Source: an uncultured Prevotella sp.
GTDB taxonomy: Bacteria > Bacteroidota > Bacteroidia > Bacteroidales > Bacteroidaceae
DNA length: 21,197 bases
Reading direction: 5' to 3'
NCBI GenBank assembly: GCA_900545525.1
Contig: UQZX01000040.1
Span: 1-21,197 of the forward strand
The notes beneath the pieces are model-generated. The model was not told the DNA's origin. It did not search any database and saw only the letters and a program-made list of their open reading frames with translations. This document shows, piece by piece, positions 15,724 through 21,197 of the stretch (its first letter is position 1; every line of letters starts with the position of its first letter). The translations under genes and the position numbers were made by a program.

Positions 15724-17235
15724 ATGAAAAAGAATACCAATATATTATTTATCATATTGTCCGCCATGTTGTTTTTATTTGCTTGTACGAATGAAGACAC
15801 TTTACTTAATGAGGACTTATGCATCAACAAGCATAAAAATGATATTGTTATAAATATAAAAACATATAGAACATCCGGCAATATACTCTCAAAGGATTCT
15901 ATTTACTTCAAGAAAAAGAAACAGATGAGAATATCGTCAACAGATCCTTTTACAATTGTTAGGGAAGTAGAATGTTTCGAATCTATTATATTACCAGAAT
16001 TACAACCACATATATGGTTAGGTAACGTACTTACAAGAAATTCTGTTGCAAATTGTAACTATAAACCTATTGCCTGCATAAAAAAACCAATCACAATAAG
16101 TACAACATTATCACAAAGTAATGTTGAAACAATTGAGAATCCTTCTTTTTCTGCAACAATGAAATATATAAAGGAACAAATAAGTAATTCGAGTTTTATA
16201 CAAAATGACGAATTTGATTTTTCTGTGGAACAATTTACGTCTTATAATGAATTAAAATCAACTTTTGGATGCAATGTAAATACAGACTTTCTTTTTTGGG
16301 GAGGCTCAACGTCTGAAACACAAACAGAGCATCATATAAGTAAAGCAACTGGACTTTACATAAAATTTTTTCAGACAAGTTTTAAAGCAATTATGGATTA
16401 TCCAACCTTACCATACACAAATTTGCCAAAAGACATAATTGATTCTGCCGTATATGTAAATAGTATCACCTATGGAAGACTTGGTATAATGGCATTAGAA
16501 ACAAATATGTCGGCAGATTATGCAAAATCAACTATCTCAAGTTCGTTTCATAAACTATTTACAAGTGGTAGCTCCAACCTTACAAAAGAAGAAAAAGATT
16601 TCTTAGATGGATGTGATTTCAAAGTTTATTTAATTGGAGGAGAAGGTGCCTCTGCGGTACAAACTTTTACAGGTTTATCTGGATTTGTTGACCATATCAA
16701 AAAAGGTAATTTCTCAAAAGAAAATCCAGGTGTTCCTATATTTTGCACTTTCAATAATGTATCAGACAACTCACAAGCCAGCATAAAGTTTATATATAGT
16801 ATAAAGAAACAACCATTGTATATAGAACTTTTACTGACAGATAAAAAGGGGGATAGCATGTATACATTAGGCACCATTACTGCTAAATTTTATAGTAGTC
16901 TTTCACGGGTTCCTGCCATTGCAAAGCCACAAATGCCAATATTAGTTGAACATTCATATTATTATAGACATGATGGTAAAAACATTTTCCAACGAGATAC
17001 TATTGATAAGAAAAGTATTATAAAGTTTTATAATTCAGGACAAAACACATCACAAATTATATTGCAAAATGCTACTTTAATAAAAATAGTTCCGACTCGT
17101 TTTATAAATAATCCACGTAATCCAGAATTTGAGTATGGATACAGAGAACAATCTTCTTATAGGCTTTTACCCAGTGAAGACTATATACCCATTAATACAG
17201 ATAAAATAGATTATACAACCAATATAACAAAATAG
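15724..17235 (+). CDS. Cholesterol-dependent-cytolysin-like lipoprotein B (long form)
   Basis: 503 aa lipoprotein (Cys21 in FLFACTNE). It follows the thiol-activated cytolysin (perfringolysin-type) fold segment by segment: KPITISTTL and ENPSFSATMKYIKEQI (about 120-155) for PLNISIDL and QNPTYGNVAGAV; YNELKSTFGCNVN; ATGLYIKFFQTSFKAI for the AYKQIFYTVS helix/strand; VYVNSITYGRLGIMALET (243-260) for the invariant YGR strand; VYLIGGEGASAV (301-312) for VVLGGDA; and KENPGVPIFCTF (332-343) for KNPAYPISYTS. Residues about 360-503 form an extra C-terminal beta-rich part without the cholesterol-binding undecapeptide or Thr-Leu pair. It therefore probably binds something other than cholesterol. It sits between genes A and C with gaps of 3 and 5 nt. 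Confidence 0.88.
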   Translation: MKKNTNILFIILSAMLFLFACTNEDTLLNEDLCINKHKNDIVINIKTYRTSGNILSKDSIYFKKKKQMRISSTDPFTIVREVECFESIILPELQPHIWLGNVLTRNSVANCNYKPIACIKKPITISTTLSQSNVETIENPSFSATMKYIKEQISNSSFIQNDEFDFSVEQFTSYNELKSTFGCNVNTDFLFWGGSTSETQTEHHISKATGLYIKFFQTSFKAIMDYPTLPYTNLPKDIIDSAVYVNSITYGRLGIMALETNMSADYAKSTISSSFHKLFTSGSSNLTKEEKDFLDGCDFKVYLIGGEGASAVQTFTGLSGFVDHIKKGNFSKENPGVPIFCTFNNVSDNSQASIKFIYSIKKQPLYIELLLTDKKGDSMYTLGTITAKFYSSLSRVPAIAKPQMPILVEHSYYYRHDGKNIFQRDTIDKKSIIKFYNSGQNTSQIILQNATLIKIVPTRFINNPRNPEFEYGYREQSSYRLLPSEDYIPINTDKIDYTTNITK

Positions 17236-17240
17236 CAATC

Positions 17241-18287
17241 ATGAGAAAAATCACATCTATTAAACACGTTATTAACATCATAACAACCATTGTGGTAAGT
17301 TGTGCCATCAGTTCATGTACAACTGAAGAAGATGACATTCTGTTTCAGAATAGTAATAACCAAAAGAAATATACAAATAAGAAGTCTCTGTTTAAGGAAC
17401 AAGAGTGGGATGAATCTTACCATTGTTATGAAAGCAGGAGTATTAACAATAGTTTTGATTTTATTCCTTATGGTATAAAACAACCATACCCTGGAATGAT
17501 TTTCTATGGGAATTCTATTGACAATCCACCTTTTAAACCTATTACAATGTCTAAAGCCGGTGCCATAACAATCTGTTTTACGACACCTGGATACTATATA
17601 ACAACTTTACAGGTTCCAAGTTTAATGTACATAAACTCATTTAGAGAGGCTACATCTTCTGACAATTTCTCTGGAAAACAAATTGAAGAATTTGAATATG
17701 ACCTTAAACAATTTTCAAGATATAGTGAAATGAAATTAGCATTTGGAGCAAATGTCAATATAGCAAATATATTAAAAATAGATGTTTCTGCAAACTCGGA
17801 TAAAATAAAGCATAATACAGGATTATTCGCAAGAGTCTGTCAAAAAAACTTTTCAGTTATAATGGATTATCCTGAAGACGGAAATATTTTTGCAAATAAT
17901 GATGACATTACAAAATATCCAGATGCTGTTTATATCAACAGTATAACATACGGCAGAATGGCAGTAATAGCAATAGAGAGTGACTCTTCATATAATGCCA
18001 TAAAAACAGCATTCAAGGCTGCATTAACCGCCGAAAAAATAAATGGAGAACTCTCTATTGATACTAACAGCAAAAAGATATTACAAGAAGCAGATATCAC
18101 CATTTACATTAAAGGCGGAAATGGTGAGGATGTAGTAAAAACCATTGGAGGTTTTGATGAGTTTAAACAATTTATTGTTAATGGCGGAACTTTTTCAAGT
18201 GAAGCACCAGGTGTTCCTATCTTCATTTCAGCAAACTATGCATCAGACAATTCATCATTCATGACAACATTTGATACTAACCAATAA
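17241..18287 (+). CDS. Cholesterol-dependent-cytolysin-like lipoprotein C (short form)
   Basis: 348 aa lipoprotein (Cys26 in AISSCTTE). It shows the CDC core without any domain-4 equivalent: PYPGMIFYGNSI (about 82-93, like the PGAL segment), YSEMKLAFGANVN (161-173), NTGLFARVCQKNFSVIMDYP (192-211), AVYINSITYGRMAVIAIES (229-247) and IYIKGGNGEDVVKTIGGFD (288-306). It then has SEAPGVPIFISANYASDNS (320-338) and ends ten residues later. The YGR and GG landmarks are intact. The short core-only form beside a long form recalls the short/long pairs reported for CDC-like proteins of Bacteroidota, where both parts assemble in one pore. Start ATG at 17241, 5 nt after gene B; last gene of the operon. Confidence 0.87.
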   Translation: MRKITSIKHVINIITTIVVSCAISSCTTEEDDILFQNSNNQKKYTNKKSLFKEQEWDESYHCYESRSINNSFDFIPYGIKQPYPGMIFYGNSIDNPPFKPITMSKAGAITICFTTPGYYITTLQVPSLMYINSFREATSSDNFSGKQIEEFEYDLKQFSRYSEMKLAFGANVNIANILKIDVSANSDKIKHNTGLFARVCQKNFSVIMDYPEDGNIFANNDDITKYPDAVYINSITYGRMAVIAIESDSSYNAIKTAFKAALTAEKINGELSIDTNSKKILQEADITIYIKGGNGEDVVKTIGGFDEFKQFIVNGGTFSSEAPGVPIFISANYASDNSSFMTTFDTNQ

Positions 18288-18308
18288 TATAAACTGTTTT
18301 TATATTCG

Positions 18309-18348
18309 ATCTTCAAGAGAGAGGCGATTAAGCCTCTTCCTTGAAGAT
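18309..18348 (+). terminator. Strong hairpin after the CDC-like operon
   Basis: ATCTTCAAG (18309-18317) pairs with CTTGAAGAT (18340-18348), and the inner arms continue with GAGGC/GCCTC around a GATTAA loop with one mismatch and one wobble, giving about 17 pairs. It begins 21 nt after the stop of the short CDC-like gene. There is no T tract, but a hairpin this stable directly after an operon is best read as its terminator. It also separates the operon from the Rhs remnant. Confidence 0.6.
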
Positions 18349-18357
18349 AACGGGTAA

Positions 18358-18579
18358 AGTTATTATAAAAGCGGCACAATCTGTATCAGCCCCACAGCCG
18401 GAGGTTCATATAGTCTGCTGGTATGGGACGAAATAGAATATACATCGTTTAATAAAATCTCACGTGTAAAACGAGACTTCTCACAAAGTGCATTTGTTGC
18501 ATACGATGAGCTGCGTCTGCAATATGGGGCAGACAAAGCAAGGAAAATAGAACAGATTGTAAAATTCTGGCGAAGAAAA
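18358..18579 (+). pseudogene. Rhs/YD-repeat gene remnant, in-frame 5' part without start
   Basis: The frame of the following Rhs protein stays open upstream to an in-frame TAA at 18355. The translation contains LLVWDEIEYTSFNKISRVKR and AYDELRLQYGADKARKIE, typical of the spacer before Rhs YD repeats in Bacteroidota. No ATG, GTG or TTG occurs in frame before 18580. The normal long N-terminal YD-repeat region and signal peptide are absent, so this is the broken edge of an rhs gene, or an orphan Rhs C-terminal module. Confidence 0.65.
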
Positions 18580-20097
18580 ATGTGGCATATTGATACTGAC
18601 GGACCAAGTTGGCGGTATCCTAAAACGAAATATTATGCGGGTAATTTGTATGAAAAAGAGATAACAGAGAACGATACACGGGAAATAAACTATATCTTTG
18701 CAAACGGCAAGGTTGTTGCAGTTTATGAAAACTCAGAAATGGAAGGCGAAAGCACGTTATATATGCACCACGACCATCTTGGTTCAGTAATGGCTTACTC
18801 TAATGAAAGTAAAGAACTTATAGAAGAGCTGAGCTATGACGCATGGGGACGAAGACGCAATCTCGAAACATGGAACTATTACGACTTCTCTGATGATGAT
18901 ATCTCGGTATACGACCGCGGCTTTACAGGACACGAGCACATAGACCGGTTTGACATGATAAACATGGACGGGCGTATGTACGACCCTGTAGTGGGACGCT
19001 TCATGTCTCCAGACCCTTACGTGCAGGCACCCGACTTCACGCAGAGCCTCAACCGCTATGCCTACTGCATAAACAACCCGCTGTCTCTTACAGACCCGTC
19101 GGGATACAACTGGATAGAAAGCACATTCTCGGCTATCGTGGGCATTGCCGTCGGCATAGAGACGGGTGGACTCGCCTCGGGAGTATACGGTGCGATAGTA
19201 GGAGGCGCACTCGGAGGCGCGTCGGCATCGCTGATGAGTTCAATCTTTAACGGTGCCAACCTGTGGCAGACGGCAAAGAGCACGTTCACCGGGGCATTCT
19301 GGGGAGCAGCGAGCGGAACGGTGAACTTTGAGATTGGCAACATAGAGAACGTCTTCTCACGTATAGCGGCGCACACGGCAGCCGAGGGAGCCATGGAGGG
19401 CATCCGCGGCGGTCATGTGGAGCACGGTCTGCTGGTGGGCTTGACATCGAGCACCGGAGGTGCGTTGATAAACAAGTACGGCACGGACCTCACATACGCC
19501 GAGCGCGTGGCTGTAAACGCGACCTTGGGCGGTGTTGTGTCAGAGCTTGGCGGCGGCAAGTTCGCAAGCGGGGCAATGACAGCTGCATACTCGATGATGT
19601 TTAATGATTTGAAGCATAATTTCTCTGATAAACAGTTAAAAAAATTATATGATGCTTATACACATGGCTCATATAATGAAAAAGGTGATTGGATGTCACC
19701 AAAAGAACTTTGTGAAAAAATTGGAGGATATTTTTCTGAAATAGCCGAGTATGTAGAGAATGGATGTGCTATACGTTTAAGTTATGCAATGAATCAAAGT
19801 GGAATGAACATACCACATGTAAAAGGAACTTTTAGAGGAAAAGACGGTAATTGGTATTTTATACGTGCATCTGATATGTATAGATATTTGAAACAATGGC
19901 ATGTTGCAACTGTTAGTAATGGAAATAATATAAAAAATGGAATTGTTTTTGAATATCAAAATTCAGATTGGATACAAAAAGGTATTTCAGGACATGTAGA
20001 TGTTGTATATCGTAGATATTGGGGATCCCAGTTTCAATACTCAGATTATTATGGTGGAACTCCACATATTGGACATATAACGGCAGTAATGCATTAA
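18580..20097 (+). CDS. Orphan Rhs C-terminal module with Tae4-like amidase toxin
   Basis: 505 aa from the first ATG; the true Rhs frame extends upstream without a start. Residues 1-177 are Rhs core with YMHHDHLGSVMAYSNES, YDAWGRRR, GFTGHEHIDRFDMINMDGRM, YDPVVGRFMSPDPYVQ and SLNRYAYCINNPLSLTDPSG. Residues 178-345 form a Gly/Ala-rich pretoxin region ending AYSMMFNDL. Residues 347-505 are the toxin: GCAIRLSYAMNQSG (Cys396), WYFIRASDMYRYL and ISGHVDVVYRRY (His472, Asp474) match the T6SS amidase effector Tae4, a papain-like fold that cleaves peptidoglycan crosslink peptides. Composition shifts sharply to AT-rich at the start of the tip (about 19605). Whether it is expressed without its N-terminus is unknown. 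A candidate immunity gene follows 17 nt later. Confidence 0.8.
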   Translation: MWHIDTDGPSWRYPKTKYYAGNLYEKEITENDTREINYIFANGKVVAVYENSEMEGESTLYMHHDHLGSVMAYSNESKELIEELSYDAWGRRRNLETWNYYDFSDDDISVYDRGFTGHEHIDRFDMINMDGRMYDPVVGRFMSPDPYVQAPDFTQSLNRYAYCINNPLSLTDPSGYNWIESTFSAIVGIAVGIETGGLASGVYGAIVGGALGGASASLMSSIFNGANLWQTAKSTFTGAFWGAASGTVNFEIGNIENVFSRIAAHTAAEGAMEGIRGGHVEHGLLVGLTSSTGGALINKYGTDLTYAERVAVNATLGGVVSELGGGKFASGAMTAAYSMMFNDLKHNFSDKQLKKLYDAYTHGSYNEKGDWMSPKELCEKIGGYFSEIAEYVENGCAIRLSYAMNQSGMNIPHVKGTFRGKDGNWYFIRASDMYRYLKQWHVATVSNGNNIKNGIVFEYQNSDWIQKGISGHVDVVYRRYWGSQFQYSDYYGGTPHIGHITAVMH

Positions 20098-20114
20098 TGA
20101 ATGAATAAATAAGA

Positions 20115-20825
20115 ATGAATAAAGTTTTATTTATTATATTAATTTTATTGTTAAGTTGCACTACGGGTAATGTCACCCGTAGTGCTGCTGATGATAATGA
20201 CATTGTAATTGTGAAAGAGGAACATACCGCACGACAACCATTCTCAAAGGAGATAGTGTACACACTGTGTAATGAAGAAGGAGAGGACAATTTATTTATA
20301 ACAGCGCAGTTTTTCAAAAACAAGATAAAAACAATGTTTATCGGCATAAGGAATAAAGGTAGACAATATTATACAGATAAGGACATTGACAATTCCGACA
20401 ATGATACAATGGCTGTAGATTATGGCTACGTAAATATTCCAGAAAGAAAATCGTACTTTAAAATTCCATATCAAGGTCAAATAGAGTTCCTTAAGAAAGT
20501 AACGGATACATTGAACTGCGAATATGGATTGTCAGACCTTGGGCAGGTTTTCACATATACAGATATATGGGGAGACGCATCTGTAGATATCTCGCAGAAA
20601 TATGCCAAACAAGATTTTGTCGGGGCAATATCAGGAAGTGAACTTTATAATGATATAAACAAAATACTATCCAGCTATGGATTGGTTATTGATTATGTTT
20701 GGAGCGACAAGCCGTCTTTTATAACCAAAGAACTGTTTCTTAAAAAGAACATCACATTACAAAAGCACTTGCCTGACCAATTTGTCATTACTGCCATTGT
20801 ATTTGAATTAAAGAAGAAAAATTAA
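20115..20825 (+). CDS. Lipoprotein, candidate immunity protein to the Tae4-like toxin
   Basis: 236 aa. The N-terminus MNKVLFIILILLLSCTTGN is a lipoprotein signal with Cys15, so the protein acts in the periplasm or at a membrane face, the place where a peptidoglycan amidase would have to be neutralised. The rest is mixed alpha/beta (for example VYTLCNEEGEDNLFITAQFF, IPYQGQIEFLKKVTDTLN, LSSYGLVIDYVWSDKPSF) and I recognise no named family. Position directly downstream of a polymorphic-toxin tip, and shared AT-rich composition, are the reason for the immunity call (inference; no sequence match to Tai4 seen). The ATG at 20115 follows the toxin stop by 17 nt; the next gene begins 5 nt after this one. 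Confidence 0.7.
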   Translation: MNKVLFIILILLLSCTTGNVTRSAADDNDIVIVKEEHTARQPFSKEIVYTLCNEEGEDNLFITAQFFKNKIKTMFIGIRNKGRQYYTDKDIDNSDNDTMAVDYGYVNIPERKSYFKIPYQGQIEFLKKVTDTLNCEYGLSDLGQVFTYTDIWGDASVDISQKYAKQDFVGAISGSELYNDINKILSSYGLVIDYVWSDKPSFITKELFLKKNITLQKHLPDQFVITAIVFELKKKN

Positions 20826-20830
20826 TAATC

Positions 20831-21197
20831 ATGAGAAATATATTATATGCACAGACATCTTTTCTTATTGTTGTTTGTGTATTTATACTATTTTTATTAG
20901 GTGTGGTAGAATGCGATGCACAGACATTCAACATCAACAGCCTTATCGGGACTAAGTGGGAACTTATAAAAGACTATGAGGCAAATTGTAAAACAATCAT
21001 TGAATTTACAAGTACGGATATGGTTGAGACTGTAACCTTTTTTACAAAGCCAGAAAAGACATACCGTACATTACGACCATATTATTTGTCGCAAACAGTT
21101 CCGACAACATTCAACAAAAATTTAGTTGGTAAATCAACAATTGGAACATATTTGGTAATGCTATATAAGTTTGACGAGATGGATTATAAGACCATCA
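20831..21197 (+). CDS. Secreted or membrane-anchored protein, 3' end cut by window
   Basis: The frame from the ATG at 20831 stays open to the end of the window (122 codons). It begins MRNILYAQTSFLIVVCVFIL, a hydrophobic segment that could be a signal peptide (VVECDAQT, possible Cys28) or an anchor. It continues with FNINSLIGTKWELIKDYEAN, then TIIEFTSTDMVETVTFFTK and KTYRTLRPYYLSQTVPTTF, a beta-rich, lipocalin-like or META-like pattern (GTKWEL) without a firm family assignment. It follows the candidate immunity gene by 5 nt and could be a second immunity protein, as polymorphic toxin loci often carry several in series (inference). Confidence 0.6.
   Translation, partial: MRNILYAQTSFLIVVCVFILFLLGVVECDAQTFNINSLIGTKWELIKDYEANCKTIIEFTSTDMVETVTFFTKPEKTYRTLRPYYLSQTVPTTFNKNLVGKSTIGTYLVMLYKFDEMDYKTI

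Noticed and set aside
17000..17235. Cholesterol-binding domain 4 in the long CDC-like protein
   Set aside because: No Trp-rich undecapeptide and no Thr-Leu pair in context; the extra C-terminal part is beta-rich but not recognisably domain 4.
1..21197. tRNA, rRNA or riboswitch genes
   Set aside because: No cloverleaf with TTCRANTC arms, rRNA segment or known riboswitch core was recognised on either strand by eye.

Overview
The window looks like chromosomal DNA of a Bacteroidota member, most likely a Prevotella-like Bacteroidales species. Support: the conserved block surE-lpxB divergent from parA-parB-DUF5683-mltD-rel, Bacteroidota-type -7 promoter boxes (TAnnTTTG), absence of Shine-Dalgarno sites, many lipoproteins with short SAC/SSC lipoboxes, and a typical Bacteroidota membrane-spanning TPR/HTH regulator. 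The assignment rests on sequence reading only.

Region 1 (1-713) has no convincing gene. It holds a dispersed simple repeat at the extreme left, TTTACG-type repeats and two small dyads. Region 2 (714-10021) is core genome, moderately GC-rich: lpxB and surE on the minus strand, then on the plus strand the chromosome-partitioning pair parA/parB, a DUF5683 membrane protein, a LysM lytic transglycosylase, a bifunctional (p)ppGpp synthetase/hydrolase and a pectin methylesterase. Region 3 (10022-11880) is 1.9 kb of almost purely repetitive intergenic DNA. It contains three consecutive long palindromic elements (two sharing the same terminal motif GTGAGTYCGAYGA), a degenerate CTCCTTAAA-type tract, and a cluster of TTTACG/TTAA dyads.

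Region 4 (11881-21197, right edge cut) is an accessory island, strikingly AT-rich in 14.1-18.3 kb and after 19.6 kb. A membrane-anchored TPR/HTH regulator is followed by a probable operon: a small DUF3244-like secreted protein, a small lipoprotein, and three tandem, diverged lipoproteins of the cholesterol-dependent cytolysin (CDC) superfamily. Two of these keep the CDC landmarks (the YGR strand, the GG pair, the NPSF and PGVPIF segments), and the third is degenerate. None has the cholesterol-binding undecapeptide. One is long (503 aa, with an extra C-terminal part) and one short (348 aa), which recalls the long/short CDC-like pore-former pairs of Bacteroidota. Directly after it lies the 3' end of an Rhs/YD-repeat gene without a 5' end. 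It carries a Rhs core and a C-terminal toxin that resembles the T6SS amidase effector Tae4, followed by a candidate lipoprotein immunity gene and a further secreted protein cut by the window edge.

Taken together, 11.9-21.2 kb reads as an interbacterial-antagonism island: a surface-sensing regulator, a putative multi-component pore-forming system, and a peptidoglycan-amidase toxin/immunity module. The three-member CDC-like operon with its associated small proteins is the most interesting candidate system here.
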